Positions 29,127-37,040 of a stretch of 64,000 nt of DNA are shown in pieces (positions within the stretch are counted from its first letter, which is position 1; each line of letters starts with the position of its first letter). The notes under the pieces were generated by a model. It searched no databases, had not been told where the DNA came from, and saw only the letters and a program-made list of their open reading frames with translations. A program made the position numbers and the translations under genes. This DNA is from an uncultured Flavobacteriaceae bacterium. Lineage in GTDB: Bacteria; Bacteroidota; Bacteroidia; Flavobacteriales; Flavobacteriaceae. The stretch lies in the NCBI GenBank assembly GCA_913065125.1, contig CAJYAG010000003.1, positions 124,001 through 188,000 of the forward strand, read 5' to 3'.

Positions 29127-29915
29127 ATGACAATTTTAGACAAAATAATCGCATTTAAAAAGAAGGAAATCGCCAAGATAAAAGCAGAAGTTCCTTTAAA
29201 GAAATTAGTAGAAAGTCCGAATTTTGACAGAAAAGTATTTTCACTGAAAAAATCGTTGTTAGAAGTTGGTTCAACCGGAATTATTGCCGAGTTTAAACGT
29301 CAATCGCCATCCAAAGGAATTATCAACGACAAAGCAACCATTGCCGAAGTTACTAATGGATATTTGGACGCAAATGTTGCGGCGCAATCTATTTTAACGG
29401 ATACTTCGTTTTTTGGCGGAACGATGGCAGATTTGATGGAAGCAAGAGTTATCAACCAGCAAAAACCAATCTTAAGAAAAGATTTTATTGTTGATGGATT
29501 TCAAATTGTGGAAGCCAAAGCAATCGGAGCAGATGTGATTTTATTGATTGCTTCTTGTTTGACTTCTGTAGAGTTAAAAAACTATGGAAAACTTGCTTCT
29601 GAACTTGGATTGGAAGTATTGTACGAAGTACATACACAAGAAGATTTGGATAAAATCAATGATTTGGATAATAAAATCATCGGAATAAATAACAGAAATT
29701 TAAAAACCTTTGAAGTTGATTTAGAACATTCAATCAAGTTGGCAAATCAAATTTCTGATACTTCTGTAAAAGTTTCTGAAAGCGGAATTTCAGATCCAAG
29801 AATTATTACAGGATTAAAAGAATACGGTTTTCAAGGATTTTTAATCGGAGAAAATTTTATGAAAGAAGAAGATCCAGGTTTGGCATGTCAAGAGTTTATT
29901 AGTCAAATTAGATAA
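29127..29915 (+). CDS. trpC: Indole-3-glycerol phosphate synthase
   Basis: 262 residues from the ATG at 29127 (MTILDKIIAFKKKEI). A TTG 27 bases upstream is in frame but lies in the dispersed repeat, so I reject it. The enzyme closes carboxyphenylaminodeoxyribulose phosphate to indole-glycerol phosphate. The beta-barrel motifs EFKRQSPSKG, RKDFIVD, GINNRNLKTF and SESGI are in the expected order. Confidence 0.95.
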   Translation: MTILDKIIAFKKKEIAKIKAEVPLKKLVESPNFDRKVFSLKKSLLEVGSTGIIAEFKRQSPSKGIINDKATIAEVTNGYLDANVAAQSILTDTSFFGGTMADLMEARVINQQKPILRKDFIVDGFQIVEAKAIGADVILLIASCLTSVELKNYGKLASELGLEVLYEVHTQEDLDKINDLDNKIIGINNRNLKTFEVDLEHSIKLANQISDTSVKVSESGISDPRIITGLKEYGFQGFLIGENFMKEEDPGLACQEFISQIR

Positions 29916-29923
29916 TATATAAA

Positions 29924-30021
29924 TGTCAGTTAAATTTTGAGGAACGAAAAATTTGTATAGAGAACAAATGAGACTTCTCGATACAATTTTCTCATAAAAT
30001 CGAAAATTACTCGAAGTAACA
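29924..30021. repeat. Dispersed repeat, second copy of the trpD-trpC type
   Basis: Starts TGTCAGTT, contains GAGGAACGAAAAATTTGTAT and CTTCTCGATACAATTTTCTC, and ends ACTCGAAGTAACA. It fills the trpC-trpF gap. Confidence 0.75.
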
Positions 30022-30033
30022 AAAAAGAATAAA

Positions 30034-30684
30034 ATGAAACTAAAAGTTTGCGGAATGAAATATGTAGAAAATATCCAACAGGTTGCGGATTTGCAACCTG
30101 ATTACTTGGGTTTTATTTTCTATGAGAAATCAAAAAGAAATTTTGATGGAATCATTCCAGAACTTCCAAAATCAATTAAAAAAACGGGCGTTTTTGTCAA
30201 TGCAAAAATTGATGAAGTGGTTTCAAAAATAAAACAATACAATTTACAAGCCGTTCAGTTGCACGGTGATGAAAGTGTGAATTATATTAATGAACTAAAA
30301 AGTTGTCAAAAGAACCTGAAACGAGTTCAGGTTGAAGTTATCAAAGTGTTCGGAATAAAAGACAAATTCGATTTTGATGTTTTAAAACCATATCTAGACG
30401 TTGTCGATTATTTTTTATTCGACACCAAAGGAAAAGAACGAGGCGGAAATGGAATTACGTTTGATTGGAAGGTTTTAGAGAAATATCCATTTACAAAACC
30501 GTTTTTTTTAAGCGGTGGCATTGGATTAGATGAAGTTGAAGGCGTACTGTCATTCCTGCGAAAGCAGGAATCTAAATATTGTTACGCATTAGACATTAAT
30601 AGTCAATTTGAAATAAAAGCTGGTTTAAAATCAGTAGAAAATATAGAAAAATTTAAAAATGAAATCAAAATTTCAACCCACTAA
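30034..30684 (+). CDS. trpF: Phosphoribosylanthranilate isomerase with two repeat-derived insertions
   Basis: 216 residues; isomerises phosphoribosylanthranilate. The catalytic Cys6 (KVCGMKY) and Asp130 (LFDTKGK) and the end motif SGGIGLDEV are present, so it is probably active. Two stretches look foreign: residues 93-101 (KNLKRVQVE), encoded by a palindrome CCTGAAACGAGTTCAGG, and 171-181 ([11 protein letters not shown]), encoded by CATTCCTGCGAAAGCAGGAAT. Both DNA sequences are of the dispersed REP type, and both peptide stretches fall in loops between barrel strands. The gene's end overlaps trpB by 26 bases, which suggests translational coupling. Confidence 0.93.
   Translation: MKLKVCGMKYVENIQQVADLQPDYLGFIFYEKSKRNFDGIIPELPKSIKKTGVFVNAKIDEVVSKIKQYNLQAVQLHGDESVNYINELKSCQKNLKRVQVEVIKVFGIKDKFDFDVLKPYLDVVDYFLFDTKGKERGGNGITFDWKVLEKYPFTKPFFLSGGIGLDEVEGVLSFLRKQESKYCYALDINSQFEIKAGLKSVENIEKFKNEIKISTH
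30313..30333. repeat. REP-like palindrome inside trpF
   Basis: AACCTGAA and TTCAGGTT are perfect inverted copies around ACGAG. The sequence resembles the palindrome upstream of tmRNA (ATTCTGAA/TTCAGAAT around CTTGT). Confidence 0.65.
30549..30573. repeat. REP-like palindrome inside trpF
   Basis: GTCATTCCTGCGAAAGCAGG followed by AATCT, with 8-bp arms ATTCCTGC/GCAGGAAT. This is a repeat seen between genes in many bacteria, here read through as SFLRKQES. Confidence 0.75.
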
Positions 30685-31843
30685 AGAAGGATATTACGGG
30701 CAGTTTGGAGGAGCGTTTATTCCGGAATTGTTATATCCAAATGTAAAAGAATTGGAAGATAATTATTTAGATATTTTATCTTCTGATACTTTCCAAAAAG
30801 AATACAAGGATTTGTTACAGCACTATGTGGGTCGCCCAAGTCCGTTGTATTTAGCAAAGCGATTGTCAGAAAAATATGGCGCAACCATTTATTTAAAACG
30901 CGAAGATTTAAATCATACGGGAGCGCATAAAATAAACAATACCATTGGTCAAATTCTAGTTGCCAAACATTTAGGAAAAACGAAGATTATTGCAGAAACT
31001 GGTGCAGGACAACATGGCGTTGCAACCGCAACTGTTTGTGCATTAATGAATTTAGAGTGTGTGGTTTTTATGGGAGAAACAGACATCAAACGTCAAGCGC
31101 CAAATGTAGCTCGTATGAAAATGTTAGGAGCAAAGGTTGTTCCAGCAACAAGCGGAAGTAAAACCTTAAAAGATGCTACAAATGAAGCGATTCGTTATTG
31201 GATTCAACACCCAGAAACCTATTATTTAATAGGTTCAGTGGTTGGGCCACATCCATATCCAGATATGGTTGCGCGTTTGCAAGCGGTAATTTCAGAAGAA
31301 ATGAAAGGGCAACTAAAAAAGCAAACTGGAAATGAAAATCCAGATACAATTATTGCATGTGTTGGAGGCGGATCTAATGCAGCTGGAGCATTTTATCATT
31401 ATTTAGAGGATGAAGATGTTGAATTAATTGCTGTTGAAGCTGCTGGTTTAGGAGTAGATTCTGGCGAAAGTGCTGCGACTTCTCAGTTAGGCGATGTTGG
31501 TGTTATTCATGGAAGTAAAACGATTTTAATGCAAGATGAATACGGGCAAATTACAGAGCCGTATTCTATTTCTGCTGGATTAGATTATCCTGGTGTTGGA
31601 CCTTTACATGCTTATTTACACGAAACAAAACGCGCAAAATTTATGAATGCTACGGACAAAGAAGCGTTGGGTGCTGCTTTTGAATTGACTCAGCTAGAAG
31701 GAATCATTCCAGCTTTAGAAAGCGCGCATGCGTTGGCGGTTTTACCGAAAATGAAGTTGAGAAAAGAGCAAGTTGTGGTGATTAATTTATCGGGTAGAGG
31801 CGATAAAGATTTAGAAACGTATATCAATCATTTAGAAAAATAA
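30659..31843 (+). CDS. trpB: Tryptophan synthase beta subunit
   Basis: 394 residues; condenses indole and serine to tryptophan using pyridoxal phosphate bound to Lys91 in HTGAHKINN. The phosphate cup GGGSNAAG and the conserved [11 protein letters not shown] are present. It is the standard TrpB1 that forms a complex with TrpA. Its start codon lies within the last codons of trpF. Confidence 0.97.
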   Translation: MKSKFQPTKEGYYGQFGGAFIPELLYPNVKELEDNYLDILSSDTFQKEYKDLLQHYVGRPSPLYLAKRLSEKYGATIYLKREDLNHTGAHKINNTIGQILVAKHLGKTKIIAETGAGQHGVATATVCALMNLECVVFMGETDIKRQAPNVARMKMLGAKVVPATSGSKTLKDATNEAIRYWIQHPETYYLIGSVVGPHPYPDMVARLQAVISEEMKGQLKKQTGNENPDTIIACVGGGSNAAGAFYHYLEDEDVELIAVEAAGLGVDSGESAATSQLGDVGVIHGSKTILMQDEYGQITEPYSISAGLDYPGVGPLHAYLHETKRAKFMNATDKEALGAAFELTQLEGIIPALESAHALAVLPKMKLRKEQVVVINLSGRGDKDLETYINHLEK

Positions 31844-31849
31844 AATAAT

Positions 31850-31960
31850 TGTCACCTTGAGCGCAATCGAAAGGTTATGACAATTATGATAATAGTTCTC
31901 GATACAATTTTCTTTTATCTCGACTCCGCTCGATATGACAGAAAATCACTCGAACTGACA
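31850..31960. repeat. Composite dispersed repeat between trpB and trpA
   Basis: Begins TGTCACCTTGAGCGCAATCG, a diverged CTCGAGCGCAGTCGAG element, then AGTTCTCGATACAATTTTCT of the other family, TCTCGACTCCGCTCGATATG, and CACTCGAACTGACA. It looks like one repeat inserted in another. Confidence 0.7.
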
Positions 31961-31973
31961 AATACAAAAAAAC

Positions 31974-32735
31974 ATGAAATTATTAAAAAACATATTTCAA
32001 GAAAAAGAAAATTTATTGTCGATTTTTTTTACGGCAGGTTATCCAAATTTAAATGACACAGCACAAATCATTTCAGAATTAAGTAAAAATCAAGTTGATT
32101 TTATTGAAGTTGGTTTGCCTTATTCTGATCCTTTAGCAGATGGCCCAACGATTCAAGAAAGTAGTCAAGTTGCGTTGCAAAACGGAATGAATTTAGACAT
32201 CGTTTTTGCGCAATTAAAAGCAATAAAAGACACAAATTTAACTCCGTTAGTTTTAATGGGGTATTTGAATCAGCTATTAAAATTTGGCGAAGATAAATTT
32301 TGTCAAGCTTGTGTAGATTGCGGGATTGAAACCCTAATTCTTCCAGATTTACCCATGATTGAGTATAAAAATCATTATCAACAATTGTTTAAAAAATATG
32401 GTTTGACCAATGTGTTTTTAATTACGCCACACACATCCGAAGAACGAATAAGAAAAATAGATGCCTTAACAGATGCTTTTATTTATGTAGTTGCTTCGGC
32501 TTCAATAACTGGTGCAAAAGGAGAAATTTCAAATCAGCAAATCGATTATTTTGAGCGCATAAAATCTATGAACTTAAAAAGTAATTTAGTGATTGGTTTC
32601 GGGATTTCAGACAAAGAAACTTTTGATACTGCCTGTCAATATGCAAATGGAGTTATTATTGGTTCGGCGTTTATAAAAGAATTATCTAAAAACGGAGTGA
32701 ATGGGATTGATAATTTTATACAATCTATCCGTTAA
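31974..32735 (+). CDS. trpA: Tryptophan synthase alpha subunit
   Basis: 253 residues; cleaves indole-glycerol phosphate and channels indole to TrpB. Catalytic Glu45 and Asp56 lie in FIEVGLPYSDPLADGPTIQ, and the phosphate-binding GFGIS and GSAF segments follow. It is the last gene of the trp operon and shares its stop region with the convergent FKBP gene, with no terminator hairpin between them. Confidence 0.96.
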   Translation: MKLLKNIFQEKENLLSIFFTAGYPNLNDTAQIISELSKNQVDFIEVGLPYSDPLADGPTIQESSQVALQNGMNLDIVFAQLKAIKDTNLTPLVLMGYLNQLLKFGEDKFCQACVDCGIETLILPDLPMIEYKNHYQQLFKKYGLTNVFLITPHTSEERIRKIDALTDAFIYVVASASITGAKGEISNQQIDYFERIKSMNLKSNLVIGFGISDKETFDTACQYANGVIIGSAFIKELSKNGVNGIDNFIQSIR

Positions 32736-33175
32736 TCATTTACTTTTAATAAATGTATGCTAAAGATTAAAACAGATCCACCCGGTATAGAACTAGAACC
32801 ATTACTTCCGTAGCCTAAATGAGAAGGAATCAACAACCAACCTTGCGAATCTTCATTAAAATAAGTCAATCCTTCTGTCCAACCGTCAATTACTCCTTGT
32901 AAATTAAAGGAAACGTTTTGACCTTGATCAAACAATCTATCATCGGTAAAATATCCTTTATAATTTACAGTTACATTAGAGTTTGATGTTGGTTTTACTC
33001 CAGTACCAACATCTGTAATTACATAATATAAACCAGAAGCAGTTTTTTTAGCGTTTAAATTCTTGGCTTTTATATATTCTTGAATCTCAAGATCGTTTTC
33101 TGAACTATAATCTTCTTCATTATTACTACATGAAACAAAAAGGAAGATTAAGAATAAAGGGATATATGATTTCAT
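32732..33175 (-). CDS. FKBP-type peptidyl-prolyl isomerase lipoprotein
   Basis: 147 residues. The lipobox LFVSC places Cys16 as the lipidated residue. The FKBP domain (about 45-145) shows VTVNYKGYF, LFDQG, VIDGWTEGL and LLIPSHLGYG, the usual active-site landmarks. It probably assists folding of envelope proteins, facing the periplasm. Its stop codon overlaps that of trpA tail to tail. Confidence 0.88.
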   Translation of the reverse strand: MKSYIPLFLIFLFVSCSNNEEDYSSENDLEIQEYIKAKNLNAKKTASGLYYVITDVGTGVKPTSNSNVTVNYKGYFTDDRLFDQGQNVSFNLQGVIDGWTEGLTYFNEDSQGWLLIPSHLGYGSNGSSSIPGGSVLIFSIHLLKVND

Positions 33176-33204
33176 TGTTGTTTACGGGATTAGTTTAAAG
33201 TTGG

Positions 33205-33212
33205 CGAAGATA
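33205..33212 (-). promoter_or_regulatory. Possible -7 box of the FKBP gene
   Basis: TATCTTCG on the minus strand, one mismatch from TAnnTTTG. The -33 position is not convincing. Confidence 0.35.
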
Positions 33213-33320
33213 GGAGATTTTGTTTAAAAGTTAATTAATGTAGAAAATAACGTTAAAGAAATCTCGATATTCAGAGATTAAAATTATATAGTTTATTTTA
33301 GTTGCTCTAAACTTTATATT

Positions 33321-36300
33321 ATGACTAAAAAAGCTTTATTTTTTTTAGCAGTCTTTCTTAATTGCGGATTGTTAATTTCTCAAAACACACTTATTCGTGA
33401 ACCATCAATAAGTCCAGATGCTAGCCAAATGGCATTTAGTTTTCACGGAGATATTTGGGTTTATAATTTTTCGAATAACCAATCAAAAAGAATCACGATT
33501 CATCAAGCTTATGAAAGTAATCCTATTTGGAATGCGAAAGGAAATCAACTTGCATTTACTTCTAACAGAAGAGGAAGTACCAACATTTTTACTACTGATG
33601 TAAATGGAGGAATCCCAACTCAATTAACCTATTTTCCTACGACAGATACTCCATCACAATGGAATTCTAATGGAGATATTTTATTTAATTCAAATAGAAT
33701 GTACAAAGGCCCAGAATGGGATCCTGCTATGTATTCTGTGAATGAAAAAGGAGAAACACCACAGCGTCTGTTAGCCGCTTTAGGAAGTCAGCCAACAATT
33801 TCTCCGAATGGTAATTTTATTGCTTTTGTAAAAGGTGCTTGTAGAATTTCTAGAGAAGATTATAGCGGGCCAGCACAAAGAGATGTTTGGATTTATAATT
33901 TAAAAACAAAACAGTATCATCAAATTACAACAAGTAACAAAAATGATCATACACCACTTTGGGACGCAAATAACAACTTGTATTATGTGGGTGCAGAAAG
34001 TGGGCGCTATAATATTTATAAAACGGCAATTAATGCAAACGGAACTGCTTCTAGAAAAGCACAGCGTTTAACGAAATTAAATAGAGACGGAGTTTGGTCT
34101 TATTCTGTAAGCAACAACGGAACTATTGTGTACAATAGTGAAGTGAATGTTTATAAATTACAAAATGGTTCAACTCAAAAATTAAACTTAAACATTGCAA
34201 CAGACAATCGTTTTGAATTGGAAGAAACAAAAACAGTTTCAAACGGAATAGGAGGTTTGAGTGTTTCTCCGAATGGAAAATTGATTGCGCTAAGTATCAA
34301 TGGAGAAATTTTTGTAAAAGAGAACAACAAAGATAAAACGAGTACAAACAATGTAAGTAATCATTTTTTTAGAGACGATAATCCTTTCTGGATTGATGAC
34401 AATACGTTAGGATTTTTATCAGATAGAGATGGGCAAAACGAATTGTATAAAGTTGTTTCTATGGATGAAAAGGTAGATTTAAGTAGAAGCTTAAAAACGA
34501 AAGTTACGAAACTTACAAAAAGTAAAATTGATGTTTTTGAGCCCTTACTTTCTCCTGATAGAAAGAAGGTTTCTTATAGAATTGGTAGAGGTCAATTGGT
34601 CATTGCTGATGTAATAGATGGAGCGATTAGTAATATTAAAAGTTATTCTGATACTTGGGCAGCAGCAGAAGGAGTTAGCTGGAGTCCAGATAGTAAATAC
34701 ATTGCATATTCTCAAGAAGATTTAAATTTTGATAGCGAAGTTTATATTCAGTCGGTTGCAAATCCTACAATTAAAATGAATGTTTCAATGCATCCAAGAT
34801 CAGATGTTGGCCCTGTTTGGAGCCCTGATGGAAAAAAACTTTCATTTGTTTCGAATAGAGCAGGAGATAGAGGGGGAATTAATTTTGACACATGGATGGT
34901 TTGGTTGCAAAAATCTGATTGGGAAAAATCTAGAACAGATTTTAAAGAAGGTGACTATTACCAACCGAAAACAGACCCGAAAGCTAAAAAAGAGAAAAAT
35001 GAAGTGGTTGTAACGATTGATGAAGACAGAATTTTTGATCGTTTGGTTCAGGTAACAAGTTGGGCAGGAAATGAATTTGGTGCAATGTTTAGTGCAGATA
35101 GCGAAAGTATTTATGTTTCTGCGACTGATCCTGCAACAAACCAAAATGGTTTTTACTCTGTAAAATTAACAGGAGGAACTCCAACTCCAGTAAAAGGAGT
35201 CTCTAATGTTGGAGCAACAAGTTTTAATAAAGGAACTTTGTATTACTCCTCTAGAGGAAGATTAAAATCATTGAATTTAAAATCAAATAAAGTGGCTTCT
35301 TTTACCCATTCAGCAACATACACAACAGATTTTAGTAAGCTAAATGAACAAATATTTGAAGAAGGAGTTAGAGCAATTACTGCAGGGTTTTATGACCCAA
35401 GATTTCATGGTTACAATTGGAGTGGTATTGTTAATAGATATCGCCCTTGGGTATTATCCGCAAAAACAAAACAAGAGTATACATTTATGTTTAACAATAT
35501 GCTTGGTCAGTTAAATGCAAGCCATATGGGATATAGAGGTTCAAATCCAGAACAAGTTTCAAGTGATCGAGTTGGCTTGTTAGGATTGGATGTTACAAAT
35601 ATTAAAAATGGTGTTCGAATAAATTATATATTACCAAATTCAGCAGCAACAAAAACCAATGTTTCTTTAAATGTTGGCGATGTCATTACTGCTGTAAATG
35701 AAAATAAAATTGATGCTAGAACAAATTTTTATAGCTTGTTGAAGAACACCTCAGACAAAGAAGTATTGTTGACCTTGTCAACTGGGAAAGAAATTGTTGT
35801 AAGAACCGAGTCTACAGGGAAAATGGCGCAATTGCGTTATGAAGAGTGGATCAATTCTCGTAAAAAATTAGTGGATCAATTTTCGAACGGACAATTAGGA
35901 TATATTCATATTCAAGGAATGAATTTACCAAGTTTTGAACGTTTTGAACGCGAATTAAAAGCGAGTGGTTACGGAAAAAAAGGAATTGTGATTGATGTGC
36001 GTTATAATGGTGGAGGTTGGACAACCGATCGTGTGATGACGGTATTAACAACACAACAACATGCGTATACAGTTCCAAGAGGAGCAACAAATAATTTACA
36101 ACGTGATAACAAAAAGTATGCAGGCAATTACCCATATAATGAGAGAGCTATTTTATCGGTAAACACAAAGCCTTTAGTTGCATTAGCAAATGAAAATAGT
36201 TATTCGAATGCAGAAATTTTCGCACATGCTTTTAAAAGTTTTAAACTAGGGAAGTTGGTTGGACAGCCAACCTTTGGGGCAGTTATTTCTACGGGAAGCC

Positions 36301-36488
36301 ATAGATTGCAAAATGGCGCCATTAGAATGCCTTTTAGAGCTTGGTATGTAAAAGAATCTGGAATGAATATGGAACATGGACCAGCAGTTCCAGATTATTT
36401 GGTAACGAATAAACCAGGTTGGAAAGCTAGAGGAGAAGATGATCAATTGAAAAAAGCCGTTGAGGTTTTATTACAAGGAATGAAATAA
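33321..36488 (+). CDS. Tricorn-like S41 family protease
   Basis: 1055 residues with a signal peptide (about 1-21). The N-terminal part holds WD40/TolB-like beta-propeller repeats (for example SISPDASQMAFSFHGDIWVY, SPDGKKLSFVSNRAGDRGG). After a helical region comes a PDZ domain at about 740-830, and then the S41 core, with GYIHIQGMN and the catalytic serine near residue 960 in ENSYSNAEIF. The order matches tricorn core protease homologues that degrade peptides. In this organism it is probably periplasmic, inferred from the signal peptide. A strong terminator follows. Confidence 0.9.
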   Translation: MTKKALFFLAVFLNCGLLISQNTLIREPSISPDASQMAFSFHGDIWVYNFSNNQSKRITIHQAYESNPIWNAKGNQLAFTSNRRGSTNIFTTDVNGGIPTQLTYFPTTDTPSQWNSNGDILFNSNRMYKGPEWDPAMYSVNEKGETPQRLLAALGSQPTISPNGNFIAFVKGACRISREDYSGPAQRDVWIYNLKTKQYHQITTSNKNDHTPLWDANNNLYYVGAESGRYNIYKTAINANGTASRKAQRLTKLNRDGVWSYSVSNNGTIVYNSEVNVYKLQNGSTQKLNLNIATDNRFELEETKTVSNGIGGLSVSPNGKLIALSINGEIFVKENNKDKTSTNNVSNHFFRDDNPFWIDDNTLGFLSDRDGQNELYKVVSMDEKVDLSRSLKTKVTKLTKSKIDVFEPLLSPDRKKVSYRIGRGQLVIADVIDGAISNIKSYSDTWAAAEGVSWSPDSKYIAYSQEDLNFDSEVYIQSVANPTIKMNVSMHPRSDVGPVWSPDGKKLSFVSNRAGDRGGINFDTWMVWLQKSDWEKSRTDFKEGDYYQPKTDPKAKKEKNEVVVTIDEDRIFDRLVQVTSWAGNEFGAMFSADSESIYVSATDPATNQNGFYSVKLTGGTPTPVKGVSNVGATSFNKGTLYYSSRGRLKSLNLKSNKVASFTHSATYTTDFSKLNEQIFEEGVRAITAGFYDPRFHGYNWSGIVNRYRPWVLSAKTKQEYTFMFNNMLGQLNASHMGYRGSNPEQVSSDRVGLLGLDVTNIKNGVRINYILPNSAATKTNVSLNVGDVITAVNENKIDARTNFYSLLKNTSDKEVLLTLSTGKEIVVRTESTGKMAQLRYEEWINSRKKLVDQFSNGQLGYIHIQGMNLPSFERFERELKASGYGKKGIVIDVRYNGGGWTTDRVMTVLTTQQHAYTVPRGATNNLQRDNKKYAGNYPYNERAILSVNTKPLVALANENSYSNAEIFAHAFKSFKLGKLVGQPTFGAVISTGSHRLQNGAIRMPFRAWYVKESGMNMEHGPAVPDYLVTNKPGWKARGEDDQLKKAVEVLLQGMK

Positions 36489-36494
36489 ATTATG

Positions 36495-36559
36495 TGTCAT
36501 TTCGAGCTTGTCGAGAAATCTTTAGAATTGAGATTCTTCCGTTACAGTCGGAATGACAT
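36495..36559. repeat. Dispersed repeat (TGTCATTTCGAG ... GAATGACA)
   Basis: TGTCATTTCGAGCTTGTCGA, GAAATCT, AGATTCTTCC and GGAATGACAT form an inverted element just after the protease stop codon. Same type as 8396-8478. Confidence 0.75.
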
Positions 36560-36567
36560 GAGTTAAC

Positions 36568-36600
36568 AAAAAAAGGCAAACCAATTGGTTTGCCTTTTTT
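36568..36600 (+). terminator. Intrinsic terminator of the tricorn-like protease gene
   Basis: AAAAAAAGGCAAACC pairs with GGTTTGCCTTTTTT around AATT. Confidence 0.85.
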
Positions 36601-36792
36601 GTGCTTTCTTTTAAAATGAAAAAGAAATGATATCGTTTTAGTCTTCAATCCTAGAAATAGTGAAAGAAGGAATGGAATTGCAGTTCGAAGAATTAAGCAT
36701 GAAATTCCGAAAGAGAACGGTCTGAAAGAATTTCATAAGGATTGAATTGATTTTTTGTTCCGTTTTGTAACAAGACAAAATGAAAAGAAGTA
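36601..36792. other. Unexplained gap with a possible gene relic
   Basis: No intact gene. In one plus-strand frame 36626-36745 is open for 39 codons (NDIVLVFNPRNSERRNGIAV, then 19 more ending FHKD) and closed by TGA, followed in the same frame by 15 more open codons. No start codon is available. The region is less AT-rich than its surroundings. I do not recognise the peptide; it may be the remnant of a lost gene. Confidence 0.3.
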
Positions 36793-36822
36793 AAAAAAGC
36801 GAACCATTTGGCTCGCTTTTTT
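36793..36822 (-). terminator. Intrinsic terminator of the small membrane protein gene
   Basis: AAAAAAGCGA-CC pairs with GG-TCGCTTTTTT. The single mismatch becomes a U-G pair on the minus strand. Confidence 0.7.
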
Positions 36823-36841
36823 AAATCTATAAATATTTGTA

Positions 36842-37027
36842 CTACATTTTTATTGATTCAGTAATAATTAAATAAATTCCAATTACAACTAATCCAAAAC
36901 CGCCATTTCGAAGCTTAAAAGATAAACCTCCGTTTCCAATTTTTCTTTTCAATTTTTCATAACCAATAATTATAAAAACACCAGAAACTATAAAAATTAT
37001 GCCAATAATTAAATATTCAAAATCCAT
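36842..37027 (-). CDS. Small two-helix membrane protein
   Basis: 61 residues, with two hydrophobic helices (EYLIIGIIFIVSGVFIIIGY and FGLVVIGIYLIITES) separated by a basic, glycine-rich loop (KLKRKIGNGGLSFKLRNGG). It begins 13 bases after the amidohydrolase stop codon on the same strand and is followed by a terminator, so it is probably the last gene of that operon. I do not recognise a family. Confidence 0.6.
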   Translation of the reverse strand: MDFEYLIIGIIFIVSGVFIIIGYEKLKRKIGNGGLSFKLRNGGFGLVVIGIYLIITESIKM

Positions 37028-37040
37028 TTAAATAAAGTAA

